From: Mycobacterium kiyosense
GTDB taxonomy: Bacteria; Actinomycetota; Actinomycetes; Mycobacteriales; Mycobacteriaceae
Reading direction: 5' to 3'
Assembly (NCBI GenBank): GCA_021654635.1
Contig: AP025179.1
Coordinates: 5,642,001 to 5,706,000, forward strand
Length of the DNA stretch: 64,000 nt
The position numbers and the translations under genes are program-made. Positions 41,418 through 51,443 of the stretch are shown here, one piece after another (positions within the stretch are counted from its first letter, which is position 1; each line of letters opens with the position of its first letter). A model generated the notes under the pieces. That model did not search any database and was not told where the DNA came from. It was given only the letters and a program-made list of their open reading frames with translations.

Positions 41418-43004
41418 ATGGATAAGGCGCCTTCCGCACCGGCTGACGCCGCGCTGCCCGCCACCGCCACGGGGCAGTCGAATGTCCACCACGACTACCC
41501 CGACAAGCTCGACGCCGCGACTTTCCGGACGGCCGGGGTGTGCATCCTGGCGTCGATGATGATGGCGGTCGACGCCACCATCGTCAACGTCGCCCAACGC
41601 ACCTTCATCGTCGACTTCGAGTCCACTCAGGCCGTGGTCGGCTGGACCATGACCGGCTACACGCTGGCGCTGGCCACCGTCATCCCGATAGCCGGCTGGG
41701 CGGCCGACCGATTCGGCACCAAGCGGCTGTGGATGGGTTCGGTGCTGGCGTTCATCGTCGGTTCGCTGCTGTGCGCGATGGCGCCGAACATCCTGCTGCT
41801 CATCATCTTTCGCGTGGTGCAGGGCATGTGCGGCGGGATGATGATGCCGTTGGGATTCACGATTCTGACGCAGGTGGCGGGTCCGAAACGGCTCGGCCGG
41901 CTGATGTCGATCCTGGGTATCCCGATGCTGATCGGCCCGATCAGCGGGCCGATCCTGGGCGGCTGGCTGATCGGCGAATTCGGCTGGCCGTGGATCTTCC
42001 TGGTCAATCTGCCGATCGGATTGTGCGCGTTCTGCTTGGCGTTGTTCGTGTTCCCGCGCGACGAGCCGGCGCCGTCGGAGACCTTCGACGTGGTCGGCGT
42101 GCTGCTGCTGTCACCCGGCCTGGCCACCTTTCTGTTCGGGGTGTCGTCGGTTCCCGGCCGCGGCACGGTGGCCGATCGGCACGTGCTGATACCGGTGATC
42201 GCCGGCCTCGCCTTGATCGTGATGTTCGTCCTGCACGCCTGGTTCCGCGCCGAGCATCCGCTGATCGACCTACGCCTGTTCAAGATCCCACTGGTCACCC
42301 GCGCCAATGTGACGGCCCTGCTGTTCGCGATCGCCTTCTTCGGCAGCGCGCTGCTGTTGCCGAGCTATCTGCAGCAGGTCTCCCACCAGACGCCGCTGCA
42401 ATCCGGGATGCTGCTCATCCCGCAGGGCATCGGCGCGATGCTGACCATGCCGTTGGCCGGCGTGTTCGTGGACCGCAGCGGACCCGGGAAGGCGGTGCTG
42501 TTCGGCATCGGGCTGATCACGGTGGGCATGGCCGCGATCACCTTTGCCGTCGCGCGGCATGCCGACTATCTGCCGACGATGTGCGCCGGGCTGGTGATCG
42601 TCGGGATGGGCATGGGTTGCACGATGATGCCGTTGTCCGGGGCCGCGGTCCAGGCCCTGAGCCCGCACGACATCGCCCGCGGTTCGACGTTGATCAGCGT
42701 GAACCACCAGGTCGGCGGATCCATCGGCACGGCGCTGATGTCGATGGTGCTGACCTCCCAGTTCAACCGGAGCGAGACCATCACCGCGGCGAACAAACTC
42801 GCGCGTCTGCAGCAGGAGTCGATCAGGCGCGGGGTACCGATCGAACCGTCGGCGATACCGCGGCGGACGCTGGATCCGGAGTTCGGCACCGTTTTGCTGC
42901 ACGATCTGTCGCACGCCTACACGGTGGTGTTGGCGATCGCGGTGGTGCTGGTGGCGTTGACGCTGATCCCGGCGGCGTTCCTGCCGAAGACTCCGGCCCT
43001 CTGA
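41418..43004 (+). CDS. emrB: EmrB/QacA-type MFS multidrug exporter (Rv0783c type)
   Basis: A 528-residue DHA2 family proton-driven exporter with 14 predicted membrane segments. Motif A appears as GWAADRFGTKRLWMGS (about 97-112), motif C as GIPMLIGPISGPILGGWLIG (about 170). It starts DKAPSAPADAALPATATG. It probably exports drugs or other small hydrophobic compounds. TATCCT about ten bases before ATG 41418 could be the -10 box. The TetR regulator gene just after it on the opposite strand ends two bases beyond the exporter stop, but is more likely to control the divergent DoxX gene and itself. Confidence 0.9.
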   Translation: MDKAPSAPADAALPATATGQSNVHHDYPDKLDAATFRTAGVCILASMMMAVDATIVNVAQRTFIVDFESTQAVVGWTMTGYTLALATVIPIAGWAADRFGTKRLWMGSVLAFIVGSLLCAMAPNILLLIIFRVVQGMCGGMMMPLGFTILTQVAGPKRLGRLMSILGIPMLIGPISGPILGGWLIGEFGWPWIFLVNLPIGLCAFCLALFVFPRDEPAPSETFDVVGVLLLSPGLATFLFGVSSVPGRGTVADRHVLIPVIAGLALIVMFVLHAWFRAEHPLIDLRLFKIPLVTRANVTALLFAIAFFGSALLLPSYLQQVSHQTPLQSGMLLIPQGIGAMLTMPLAGVFVDRSGPGKAVLFGIGLITVGMAAITFAVARHADYLPTMCAGLVIVGMGMGCTMMPLSGAAVQALSPHDIARGSTLISVNHQVGGSIGTALMSMVLTSQFNRSETITAANKLARLQQESIRRGVPIEPSAIPRRTLDPEFGTVLLHDLSHAYTVVLAIAVVLVALTLIPAAFLPKTPAL

Positions 43005-43005
43005 C

Positions 43006-43575
43006 TCAGCCGTCGAAGAGCATCGTCGCGATGCGGGCGACGGTGTCCATCGGGTCGGCCGCCTTCACCCGGACCGCGCCGTTGAGCCACAACATCGAAA
43101 AGCCGTGCACCAGAGACCACGCCGCCAGTTCGGCACCCGCGGGATCGGCACGAGCCTTCGGGTCGTGCAACGTCGCCACCCCACGGGACAACTCGGCCGC
43201 CGCGGCGGCCTCGGCGGCGGCGAGTTCGGCGTCGGAGCCGTCCAGCAGAGACCTGTTGAACATGACCTGGTAGTGGCCGGGGTGCTGCAGGGCGAACCGC
43301 ACATAGGCCAGGGCCGCGTCGGAGAACTGAGCACCGGGCGCCGGCATCGCCGCGATGAGGGCCGCGGCCAGCAGCTGGAACCCCTGGGTGGCCAGCGCGG
43401 TGAACAGGCCCCGGCGGTCGGTGAAATGGTGGGCCGGGGCGGCGTGCGACACTCCGGCATCGCGCGCGAGTTCGCGCAGCGAAATCCGTTCGGCGCCGCG
43501 CTCGGCCACGGCTCGGGCGGCTTCGGCCAGGATGACGGCCCGCAGATCGCCGTGGTGGTAGGTCGGCCGGCTCAC
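43006..43575 (-). CDS. TetR/AcrR-family transcriptional regulator
   Basis: A 189-residue TetR regulator. The N-terminal helix-turn-helix is LAEAARAVAERGAERISLRELARDAGVSHAAPAHHFTDRRGLFTAL (about 15-60), with a C-terminal ligand domain of the TetR_C_33-like type. GTG 43575 is used; an upstream in-frame ATG at 43587 is possible. No SD is seen. Divergent from a DoxX gene, with a pair of 17-base direct repeats in the intervening gap. The stop lies two bases from the exporter stop. Confidence 0.85.
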   Translation of the reverse strand: MSRPTYHHGDLRAVILAEAARAVAERGAERISLRELARDAGVSHAAPAHHFTDRRGLFTALATQGFQLLAAALIAAMPAPGAQFSDAALAYVRFALQHPGHYQVMFNRSLLDGSDAELAAAEAAAAAELSRGVATLHDPKARADPAGAELAAWSLVHGFSMLWLNGAVRVKAADPMDTVARIATMLFDG

Positions 43576-43598
43576 GCCGAACAGCATAGCGAACAAAT

Positions 43599-43657
43599 CT
43601 TGACAATGGCTAGATAACCCCCATAACCTGACGGAGCGATCTTGTCACTGTCTAGAT
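43599..43657. promoter_or_regulatory. Pair of 17-base direct repeats (operator candidates)
   Basis: CTTGACAATGGCTAGAT at 43599-43615 and CTTGTCACTGTCTAGAT at 43641-43657 match at 14 of 17 positions and start 42 bases apart, four DNA turns. They flank the divergent promoters of the TetR gene and the DoxX gene and are good candidates for the TetR operator. Confidence 0.6.
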
Positions 43658-43667
43658 TGGAGGTGCG

Positions 43668-44114
43668 ATGGCTCCGCCGATCGCTCTGCTGTTCGGCACT
43701 CTGCTCGCCCGCATCATCGGCTGGTTCGGCGTGAGCTACCTCGACGGCTGGCCGAAGGCGGCCGCGGTCGGCCTGGCCGTGATGTTCGTGGTCACCGGCG
43801 TGGCGCATTTCGTGCCGCCACTGCGCCGGGATCTGATCGCGATCGTCCCGACCCGCCTACCCGCGCCGGTCCTACTCGTGACCGTTACCGGCGTGCTGGA
43901 ACTGCTCGGTGCGGCGGGCCTGCTGCTGCCCGCCACCCGGGTGATCGCCGCTGTCTGCCTACTGCTGCTGATGCTGGCGATGTTCCCGGCCAACATCTAC
44001 GCCGCGCGGATGCCCGACCCGCCGGAGTCGATGACAACGCGTCTTTCGGTGCGCACCGCCGAGGAAGTCGTGTTTCTAGGCGCCGCGCTCGTCGTCGCCC
44101 TCGGCGGTGCTTAG
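43668..44114 (+). CDS. DoxX-like membrane protein
   Basis: A 148-residue protein with four membrane spans of the DoxX type: LLFGTLLARIIGWFGVSYLD, AVGLAVMFVVTGVAHFVP, VLLVTVTGVLELLGAAGLLLPATRVIAAVCLLLLMLAMFPANIY, and a C-terminal [15 protein letters not shown]. The AHFVP and MFPANIYAA motifs are characteristic. The start ATG 43668 has GGAGG eight bases upstream. Probably controlled by the adjacent TetR. It overlaps the end of convergent ptrB by 39 bases. Confidence 0.82.
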   Translation: MAPPIALLFGTLLARIIGWFGVSYLDGWPKAAAVGLAVMFVVTGVAHFVPPLRRDLIAIVPTRLPAPVLLVTVTGVLELLGAAGLLLPATRVIAAVCLLLLMLAMFPANIYAARMPDPPESMTTRLSVRTAEEVVFLGAALVVALGGA

Positions 44115-46193
44115 CAACCACGCGTACTGGAACGCGGTCTCCTTCCAGCGTTCGTAACGTCCGCTGATTCCGCCATGACCGGCCTTCATCTGAGTCTTCA
44201 GCAGCACCCGATTACCCTCGGCGTTGGCGTACCGCAGCGCGGCGACCCATTTGGCCGGTTCGACGTAGTAGACCCGGGTGTCGTTCAGCGACGTCATCGC
44301 CAGGATCGCCGGATACCGCTGGCGCACCACGTTCTCGTAGGGCGAATACGACTTCATATACGCATAGACATCGCTGTCGCTCAACGGATTTCCCCACTCG
44401 TCCCACTCGGTGACGGTGAGCGGCAGCGACGGATCCAGGATGGTGGTCAGCGGGTCGACGAACGGCACCTGGGCCAGGATCCCGGCGAACAGGTCCGGGG
44501 CCATGTTGGCCACCGCACCCATCAGCAGACCACCGGCGCTGCCGCCCAGGGCCACCAGTTGCTGCGGCCGGGTCAGCCCCGAATCCACCAGATGCCTTGC
44601 CACCGCGATGAAGTCGGTGAAGGTGTTCTTCTTACGCAGTAGCTTGCCGTCCTCGTACCACAGCCGGCCCATCTCGCCGCCGCCACGCACATGCGCCACG
44701 ACGAACACCATGCCCCGATCGAGCAGCGACAACCGGGCGATGGAGAACCGCGGGTCCTCGCACATCTCGTAGGCGCCATAACCGTAAATCAGTGCCGGAG
44801 CCGGGAATTCGATGTCAGCGCGGTGCACGATCGAGACCGGGATGCGGGCGCCGTCCGCGGCGATAGCCCAGTCGCGCCGTTCCACGTAGTCTTCGCGACG
44901 GTAATCACCGAGCACCGGCTGTTCCTTGAGCAGGGTGCGTTCGCCGGTCACCAGATCCATGTCGTAGATCCGGACCGGCGTCACGAACGACCCGGCGCCG
45001 ACCCGCAACTTGGGTGTCACCCAGTTCGGGTTGGCGCCCAGACCGGACGACATCAGCTCCGAGTCGAACTCCAATTCCGTCGGGGTGCCGTAGCTCCCGT
45101 CAGAACCGAACGGCCACAACTGGATTCGCGGCAGCGCCGCGCGGCGGTAGCTGACCACCAGGTGGTCGGCGAAGGCGTCCACACCGTCGAGGCGGACGTC
45201 GTCGCGGTGGGCAATCAGGGTGGTCTGCCGCGACGGGTCCTCGACCGGCGCCTGCACCAGCGTGAAGTTCACCGCTTCGTCGTTGTGCAGGATCAAGAAC
45301 CGCTCCTGGCCGCCGATGACGGCGTGCTCCACCGAGTACTCGACACCCTCGCGGCGCGGCAGCACGACGCGGAACTGCGCGTCGGGGTCGGCCGCGTCGG
45401 CGTAACGCACTTCCGAGGTGATCGACGATCCCGCCGCGATCACCACGTAGGCGTCGCTGCGGGTACGTCCCACGCCCAGCCAGAACCGTTCGTCGGGTTC
45501 GTGGTAGACCTGCACCGGAGGGCCGCCGGAACCGAGTCGGTAGCGCCACACCGTATCCGGTCGCCAGGCGTCGTCCACCGTGCTGTAGTAGACGGTGGCG
45601 TTGTCGGCCGCCCAGGTCACCCCGGCGCCGATGCCGGTGATCTCGTCGGGATACAGCTCGCCGGTGCGTAAGTCCTTGAACCGCAGCGTGTATCGCTCGT
45701 CGCCGACCACGTCGACGGAGTACGCCAGCAGGTTGGCGTCCAGGCTGACACTGGCGGCACCGAGCGCGAAGAAGTCGTGGCCGTCGGCCTCGCTGTTCTC
45801 GTCCAGCAGCACCTGCTCACCGGGGATCTCGGTGCGCTCGTCGAACTGCGGCGGGGACCAGTCGTCGGGATCGCTTACCGGACAACGACAATGGACCCCG
45901 TACTGCTTGCCCTCGAAGGTACGGGCGTAGTACCACCAGTCGCCGCGCCGGGTGGGCACCGACAGATCGGTCTCCTTGGTGCGCGCCTTGATCTCCTCGA
46001 AGATCTGCTGCCGCAACGGCTCGAGGTGGCTGGTGACCTGATCGACGTAGTCGTTCTCGGCTTCCAGGTAGGCGATCACCTCGGGATTGTCTTTGTCGCG
46101 CAACCACTCATAGGGATCGACGAAGACGTCGCCGTGATGCTCGCGGCGGGTTTCCACCCGCTTGGCAACGGGTGGTGCCGAATGTCCGGTCAT
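44076..46193 (-). CDS. ptrB: Oligopeptidase B (protease II)
   Basis: A 705-residue S9A serine peptidase that cleaves short peptides after Arg or Lys. The N-terminal half is a beta-propeller lid; the C-terminal alpha/beta-hydrolase domain has the nucleophile Ser in [13 protein letters not shown] (about 540) and the Asp and His in [14 protein letters not shown] and [11 protein letters not shown]. It starts at ATG 46193, overlapping the purC stop by four bases, so it is coupled to purC. In M. tuberculosis the gene is split (Rv0781/Rv0782); here it is whole. Confidence 0.95.
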   Translation of the reverse strand: MTGHSAPPVAKRVETRREHHGDVFVDPYEWLRDKDNPEVIAYLEAENDYVDQVTSHLEPLRQQIFEEIKARTKETDLSVPTRRGDWWYYARTFEGKQYGVHCRCPVSDPDDWSPPQFDERTEIPGEQVLLDENSEADGHDFFALGAASVSLDANLLAYSVDVVGDERYTLRFKDLRTGELYPDEITGIGAGVTWAADNATVYYSTVDDAWRPDTVWRYRLGSGGPPVQVYHEPDERFWLGVGRTRSDAYVVIAAGSSITSEVRYADAADPDAQFRVVLPRREGVEYSVEHAVIGGQERFLILHNDEAVNFTLVQAPVEDPSRQTTLIAHRDDVRLDGVDAFADHLVVSYRRAALPRIQLWPFGSDGSYGTPTELEFDSELMSSGLGANPNWVTPKLRVGAGSFVTPVRIYDMDLVTGERTLLKEQPVLGDYRREDYVERRDWAIAADGARIPVSIVHRADIEFPAPALIYGYGAYEMCEDPRFSIARLSLLDRGMVFVVAHVRGGGEMGRLWYEDGKLLRKKNTFTDFIAVARHLVDSGLTRPQQLVALGGSAGGLLMGAVANMAPDLFAGILAQVPFVDPLTTILDPSLPLTVTEWDEWGNPLSDSDVYAYMKSYSPYENVVRQRYPAILAMTSLNDTRVYYVEPAKWVAALRYANAEGNRVLLKTQMKAGHGGISGRYERWKETAFQYAWLLSTAEGDDERGA

Positions 46194-47095
46194 GCGCCGG
46201 GACCGATCCAGTCGTCGAACTTCAAGCCCGAAATACGTTCGTATGCTTCGATATACCGACCGCGGGTGGCGTCGATGACCTCGTCGGGCAGCGGCGGCGG
46301 CGGCTCGGTGCCGTGCCGGTCCCAGCCGGACTCGGCGCTGGTGAGCCAGTTGCGCACGAACTGCTTGTCGAACGCGGTCTGCACCACGCCCGGCCGGTAC
46401 TCGGCGGCCGGCCAGTACCGCGACGAATCCGGTGTGAAGATCTCGTCGGCCAGCACCAGCTGTCCGCCGGCGTCGGTACCGAACTCGAACTTGGTGTCGG
46501 CGATGATGATTCCTCTGCTCAGCGCATGATCGGCGGCCTGCACGTAGATCTGCAAGGTACGGTCACGCAACTGGTTGGCGCGCACCGCGCCGACCAGCTC
46601 GATGACCCGGTCGAAGGCGATGTTCTCGTCGTGGTCGCCCAGCTCGGCCTTGGTGGCCGGGGTGAACAGCGGCGTGGTGAACTTGCTGGCCTCCACCAGC
46701 CCCGGCGGCAACGGAATGCCGCAGACGCTGCCGGTCGCCTGATAGTCCAGCAGCCCCGAGCCGGTGAGATAACCGCGGGCCACGCATTCCACCGGCATCA
46801 TCTCCAGGCGCCGCACCACCAGCGCCCGGCCCAGCACCTCGTCCGGGATCCGCGGGTCGTCCGGCGGGCCGGCCAAGTGGTTGGGGAAGTCGGTGAGCCG
46901 GGAGACGAGGCCGAAGAAGAACACGCTCATCGCGGTCAGGATGCGGCCCTTGTCGGGGATGGTGCTGGCCAGGATGAAGTCGTACGCGGAGATCCGGTCG
47001 GAGGCAACCAGCAGCAGGTGGTCATCGTCGACGACGTAGATCTCGCGAACCTTGCCGCTGGCCAGATGCCGGTAATCGGACAATGCGGGTCGCAT
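46190..47095 (-). CDS. purC: SAICAR synthetase
   Basis: PurC joins CAIR and aspartate with ATP to give SAICAR, step eight of purine synthesis. The 301-residue protein has the motifs [32 protein letters not shown] (about 12-40), [14 protein letters not shown] and [29 protein letters not shown] (near 200). ATG 47095 fits. It is first in a two-gene unit with ptrB and is divergent from the membrane protein gene at 47157 (61 bases). Confidence 0.97.
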   Translation of the reverse strand: MRPALSDYRHLASGKVREIYVVDDDHLLLVASDRISAYDFILASTIPDKGRILTAMSVFFFGLVSRLTDFPNHLAGPPDDPRIPDEVLGRALVVRRLEMMPVECVARGYLTGSGLLDYQATGSVCGIPLPPGLVEASKFTTPLFTPATKAELGDHDENIAFDRVIELVGAVRANQLRDRTLQIYVQAADHALSRGIIIADTKFEFGTDAGGQLVLADEIFTPDSSRYWPAAEYRPGVVQTAFDKQFVRNWLTSAESGWDRHGTEPPPPLPDEVIDATRGRYIEAYERISGLKFDDWIGPGA

Positions 47096-47156
47096 CGGGT
47101 CAGCCTATCGGGCCAGCCGGCACCATTCGGATGCGAGCTGTGCTGGTATCAGTGTC

Positions 47157-47774
47157 ATGAGCCGGTACCTGCCCTACTCCACCAGACCCGTTCGCCTGTT
47201 CGGTCAGCTGATCAGCGACATCACCATCTCGATATGGACGGTGATCTGGGTGTTCGTCGGCCTCGCCGTGCACGAGGCGATCGCCGCCATCGCCGAGGCC
47301 GGACGCCAGGTCGAGTCGGGCTCGAAGGGGCTGGCCGGCAACCTCGCGTCGGCCGGTCACGGCGCGCACAACGTGCCGCTGCTCGGTGACGCACTGGGCA
47401 AGCCCCTGGACGCGGCCAGCCAGGCGGCCCTCGACGTCGCCGGCGCCGGCCACGACCTGAGCACCACGGCGACCTGGCTGGCGGTGGTGCTGGCGCTGGC
47501 CGTGGCCCTGCCGCCCATCCTCGCGGTGACCGTGCCGTGGCTGTATCTGCGAATCCGGTTCTTCCGCCGCAAATGGGTGGTGACCGCGCTGGCGGGCACC
47601 GCGGCCGGCCAGCAGCTGCTGGCGTTGCGGGCGCTGGCGAACCGGCCGCCGGCCAAGCTGGCGGCCGTCAGCGCGGACCCGGTCGGCGGCTGGCGTTACG
47701 AGGACCCGATGGTGATCCGCGGCCTGGCCGCACTCGAACTGCGGGCGGCGGGAATCCGGCTCCGGATGGACTGA
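47157..47774 (+). CDS. Conserved membrane protein (Rv0779c type)
   Basis: A 205-residue membrane protein with two predicted spans: TISIWTVIWVFVGLAVHEAI (about 25-45) and TWLAVVLALAVALPPILAVTVPWLYLRI (about 102-130), with a small-residue-rich extracytoplasmic loop between them and a cytoplasmic C-terminal part. The function is unknown. Position between purC and cyp126 fits Rv0779c. ATG 47157. It is convergent with the kinase gene; 29 bases separate the stops. Confidence 0.75.
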   Translation: MSRYLPYSTRPVRLFGQLISDITISIWTVIWVFVGLAVHEAIAAIAEAGRQVESGSKGLAGNLASAGHGAHNVPLLGDALGKPLDAASQAALDVAGAGHDLSTTATWLAVVLALAVALPPILAVTVPWLYLRIRFFRRKWVVTALAGTAAGQQLLALRALANRPPAKLAAVSADPVGGWRYEDPMVIRGLAALELRAAGIRLRMD

Positions 47775-47803
47775 GCGCCGACGAGCCCGGCCATCCGGCG
47801 CGG

Positions 47804-50074
47804 TCAGGCGCTGTTGACCAGGATGGCGTACTGGGCGGCGGCCCGCTGACGAACGTCCTTCTCCTCGTTGCTGTGCACCGAGGCGATGTAGCGCCCGAAC
47901 GTGACGAAACACGAGAAGCGCGCATCGGGGTTGTCGGACACGATGTCCGGCTTAATCTCATGACACCGCGCGTCCGGCAACCGGTCCGGCGGGGCGATGT
48001 CGTGGGCGATGTACTCGTTGCGGCCGGCCTCGACTATTTTCGGCATGAACGCTTTCGCGGTGGCCTCGTCCTTCGCCCGCAGCAACGACGCATCCATGCT
48101 GAACGCGCATCGGTCGATCCCGGCTTGCTCGAACAGCCCGTCTTTGACGGCTTGGCTGTCTGCACAGAAGGCGGCCGCGCGTGGACCGATACTGCCGAAC
48201 GTGCCGGACACCTTCGGCTGGTCGCCCGCGAAGAAGATCCGGCTCAGCATGCGGTCGGGGTCCAGTGGTAGCTCGGTCAGTGCCACCGCATTGGTGGGGA
48301 TCACCTTGGCCATCAGCGGCACCTGCAGGTCGAGGGCGCGTTTGATCCGCTGCGTCAGATTGCCGAGGTCGGGGTTCGCGTCGCTGCGCACGACGAACGA
48401 AATGACCATGGCACCCGAGGCCATGGTGGCCCCGATCGACGGAGAACCCGGCCGGTAATGGGCCATGGCTTGCTTGTAATCGGGAATTTGGACTGTCCGG
48501 TTCTCCGGATTGACCGCGAAATCGGTCGCGTCGATCTCGGTGGCGGCCCGCGCGGCGGCGTCGTCGTTGGGAAAGCTGGTCACCATGGTGAGCAGCAGTT
48601 CGCCCTCGTGGTCGCGGGCAAAGTCGTTGATGCGCTTGTTCAAACCTTCGACGACGTAGCCCGAGACCATGTGGTACTTCTCGAACACGGGTTGGGTCAG
48701 TGGCTCTCCGGTGCCCGAAATAGTGGCGGCCGCCTTGTCGGGGGTTGGAACCGCATCACCGTAGATGTGGTCCAGGACGGAGTCCACCGCGTGCGGGTCC
48801 GCGATGCCCTCGGCGAGCCGGAACCCTTCCAGCACTCGGCCTTCGTCGACCGTGGTGGGACCGGGCAGCGGCCGCGGCTGGGTGCCGTAGCGCCCTACGT
48901 CGAGTTTGCTGATGTCCACCGCGTTTTCGGACCCGGAATTGTTTTTGGTCAGCTGCCAGATCGCGACCCCGGCCACCAGGGCGACCACGGCAAGGATTGC
49001 CGCCCCCACGAGGATCCACCGGTTGCGCTTGCCGGCCGCCGGTTGCGGGGGCCCGCCGGGAATCGGCGGCGGATACTGGCCGGGCGGCGGTGTCCACTGT
49101 CGCGCAACGGGCTGTTGCGCAACGGGCTGCTGCGCCGCCGGAGGCGCTGTTTGCGTTGGCGCCACCTGGGTGGGCTCGGGTTGGTTCGGCACGATCGGGG
49201 CGGTGGCCGCCGGAACGGTGAAGGCAGATGTCGAACTGCCCAGCGACGCCAGGGCCGCCTCGGCCGCTCGGGCGAACTCACCGCTGGTCGCGTACCGCTG
49301 CGCGGGATCTTTGGCCATGCCGCGGGCGATCACTTCGTCCAGCGCGGGGGGCAGGCCGATGCGTGCGCTGAGTCGGGGCGGCGGCTCACTCAGGTGCGCA
49401 CCGACCAGGCTCGCGGTGTCACCCGCGAACGGCGGTGCCCCGGTGAGGGCTTCGAACAGCACACAGGCCAGCGCGTAGGTGTCCGAGCGCAACGTCACCT
49501 GGCTCTCGTCGCCCCGGAACCGCTCGGGTGCCATGTAGGTCCAAGTGCCCAGGACGTCGCCCATCTGGGTCAGCCTGGACTCGGTGGCCGCGTTGGCGAT
49601 TCCGAAATCGACCAGGTAGGCGAAGTCGTCCGGGGTGATCAGGATGTTCCCCGGCTTGACGTCGCGGTGCAGCACACCGGCGGCGTGGGCGGCATCCAGC
49701 GCCGAGGCGATCTGGCGCACCATCGCCACCGCCTTTTCCGGCGGCAGCGGTCCCGACTGCTGCAGGATCGTCTCCAGGTCGGTGCCGTTGATCAGCCGCA
49801 TGTCGACATAGAGTTGCCCGTCGATCTCACCGGTGGAGTGGATCGGCACCACATGGGGGTCCTGCAGCCGCCCGGCGATGCGGGCCTCCCGCTGCAGCCG
49901 TTGCCGGTAATTCGGGTCCTGCGCGTACGGCCCCGAGATGAGCTTCAACGCCACCACCCGGTCCATCGTGGTGTCCTGGGCTTCATACACGGTGCCCATG
50001 CCGCCGCTGCCGAGCATCCGCTTGAGCAGATATGGCCCGAACTGCGTTCCAACCTCTGGCCGTGCCTCAGTCAT
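47804..50074 (-). CDS. Receptor-type Ser/Thr protein kinase with DUF7373-like exported sensor
   Basis: A 756-residue transmembrane kinase. The kinase domain (about 13-275) is complete: LGSGGMGTVYEA (G-loop), Lys44, HRDVKPGNILI (catalytic loop), DFGIA, and APERF. A Pro/Gln-rich juxtamembrane linker precedes one helix (about 350-372, WILVGAAILAVVALVAGVAIW). The exported part (about 380-756) resembles the DUF7373 lipoprotein domain: VGRYGTQPRPLPGP, then FCADSQAVKDGLFEQAGIDRCAFS. ATG 50074 is preceded by AGGAGGGG. It sits between the Rv0779c-type gene and cyp126, where I know of no kinase in M. tuberculosis, so it appears inserted. Confidence 0.9.
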   Translation of the reverse strand: MTEARPEVGTQFGPYLLKRMLGSGGMGTVYEAQDTTMDRVVALKLISGPYAQDPNYRQRLQREARIAGRLQDPHVVPIHSTGEIDGQLYVDMRLINGTDLETILQQSGPLPPEKAVAMVRQIASALDAAHAAGVLHRDVKPGNILITPDDFAYLVDFGIANAATESRLTQMGDVLGTWTYMAPERFRGDESQVTLRSDTYALACVLFEALTGAPPFAGDTASLVGAHLSEPPPRLSARIGLPPALDEVIARGMAKDPAQRYATSGEFARAAEAALASLGSSTSAFTVPAATAPIVPNQPEPTQVAPTQTAPPAAQQPVAQQPVARQWTPPPGQYPPPIPGGPPQPAAGKRNRWILVGAAILAVVALVAGVAIWQLTKNNSGSENAVDISKLDVGRYGTQPRPLPGPTTVDEGRVLEGFRLAEGIADPHAVDSVLDHIYGDAVPTPDKAAATISGTGEPLTQPVFEKYHMVSGYVVEGLNKRINDFARDHEGELLLTMVTSFPNDDAAARAATEIDATDFAVNPENRTVQIPDYKQAMAHYRPGSPSIGATMASGAMVISFVVRSDANPDLGNLTQRIKRALDLQVPLMAKVIPTNAVALTELPLDPDRMLSRIFFAGDQPKVSGTFGSIGPRAAAFCADSQAVKDGLFEQAGIDRCAFSMDASLLRAKDEATAKAFMPKIVEAGRNEYIAHDIAPPDRLPDARCHEIKPDIVSDNPDARFSCFVTFGRYIASVHSNEEKDVRQRAAAQYAILVNSA

Positions 50075-50210
50075 CGCCCCTCCTGTGCCGGGCATCCGCG
50101 CAAACGTCGCAGGGGCATCCTAAACCCGACACCTGGCTGGTCGCACTACCTGACCGGCGCCACTCAGCAACCGGCTTTCGGTGCGGCTGCCGGACCGACG
50201 ACGCGCAGCG

Positions 50211-51443
50211 CTACGCCTCTCGCAATTCCACCACCAGATGGCGCAGGCCGGTGTGCCGGTTGCTGCGGGTCCACTCCGGTGGTTGCACCAGTCGCACCGA
50301 GCCGAACCGGGACCACAGTTCCTCGTAGAGCACCCGCAGTTCCAGCCTGGCCAGGTTGGCCCCCAGGCAGTAATGCACACCCTGGCCAAAACCCAAGTGC
50401 GGATTGGGTTTACGGGTGATGTCGAATCGGTCGGCCGACTCGAACACGGTGTCGTCGCGGTTGGCGGAGCCTTCCCAGATCTGCACCTTTTCGCCGGCGC
50501 GGATGGCCTGGCCACCGAGCGTGACGTCGCGGGTGGCGGTGCGCCGCTTGGACGGCGACGGCGTGGTCCAGCGCACGATCTCCTCAACGGCGGTGGGCAG
50601 TTTCTCGAGATCATCACGCAGCGAACGCAATTGGTCGGGGTGCTCGGCCAGCGCCAACATTCCCCCGGCGACGGCGTTACGGGTGGTCTCGGCGCCGGCG
50701 CTGAACAGCAGGCTGAAGAACAGATACAACTCCAGATCCGACAGCACGGCGCCACCCCCGGCGTTGGCGACGACCGAGAGCATGTCGTCGGTGGGCCGGG
50801 CACGTTTGGCCGCGATCAGCTCCTGCCCGAAGGCGTACATCCGCGATCCGGCCTCTTCGACGGAGAGTTGCGACAGCGACGCCTTACGCGAACCGCCGAA
50901 GTCGAACTGCGGCTCGATCGCCTCGAACAGCCAATGCCGTTCGGACTCAGGCACTCCCAGCAGAATGCAGATCATCTGCATCGGCAGTTCGGCGGCCACT
51001 TCGACCACGAAGTCGAACGGCTCGCCCGGTACCACCGCGTCCAGCAACCCGCGCGACCTCGACCGCAGATCGTCCTCCACGCGCCGGATCATCCGCGGCG
51101 TCAGCCCGGAGCTGACCAGCCGGCGAATCTGGGAATGCCGCGGGTCGTCCATCATGTTGAGCACCTGGCCGGCGATGGCCAGATCCTGCAACAGCGTGCC
51201 ACCGAACGGCCGGTCCCCACCGGTCACCGACGAGTAGGTGACCGGATCACGCAGCACCTCCAGGGTCTCCGGGTAGGCGGCCACCGACCAGAAGCCCTCG
51301 CCGTCGGGGGTGTGCTCGGTGGGCTCATGCCAGTACACCGGCGCCTCGCGGCGATGCACGGCGAACAAGTCGTGCGGAAAACCGTCGGCGAAGTTGTCGA
51401 GGTCGGTGAAGTCGATCTCGGCCAGCGCGGCCGTCACCGTCAC
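50211..51443 (-). CDS. cyp126: Cytochrome P450 CYP126
   Basis: A 410-residue soluble bacterial P450. The heme-thiolate motif [10 protein letters not shown] contains the Cys ligand at about residue 355; the I-helix [14 protein letters not shown] holds the oxygen-activating Thr pair (about 245), and the ExxR is EEIVRW followed by the conserved Arg-rich stretch. It matches Rv0778 (CYP126), whose natural substrate is not settled. GTG 51443 overlaps the purB stop by four bases, so it is co-translated with purB. Confidence 0.93.
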   Translation of the reverse strand: MTVTAALAEIDFTDLDNFADGFPHDLFAVHRREAPVYWHEPTEHTPDGEGFWSVAAYPETLEVLRDPVTYSSVTGGDRPFGGTLLQDLAIAGQVLNMMDDPRHSQIRRLVSSGLTPRMIRRVEDDLRSRSRGLLDAVVPGEPFDFVVEVAAELPMQMICILLGVPESERHWLFEAIEPQFDFGGSRKASLSQLSVEEAGSRMYAFGQELIAAKRARPTDDMLSVVANAGGGAVLSDLELYLFFSLLFSAGAETTRNAVAGGMLALAEHPDQLRSLRDDLEKLPTAVEEIVRWTTPSPSKRRTATRDVTLGGQAIRAGEKVQIWEGSANRDDTVFESADRFDITRKPNPHLGFGQGVHYCLGANLARLELRVLYEELWSRFGSVRLVQPPEWTRSNRHTGLRHLVVELREA

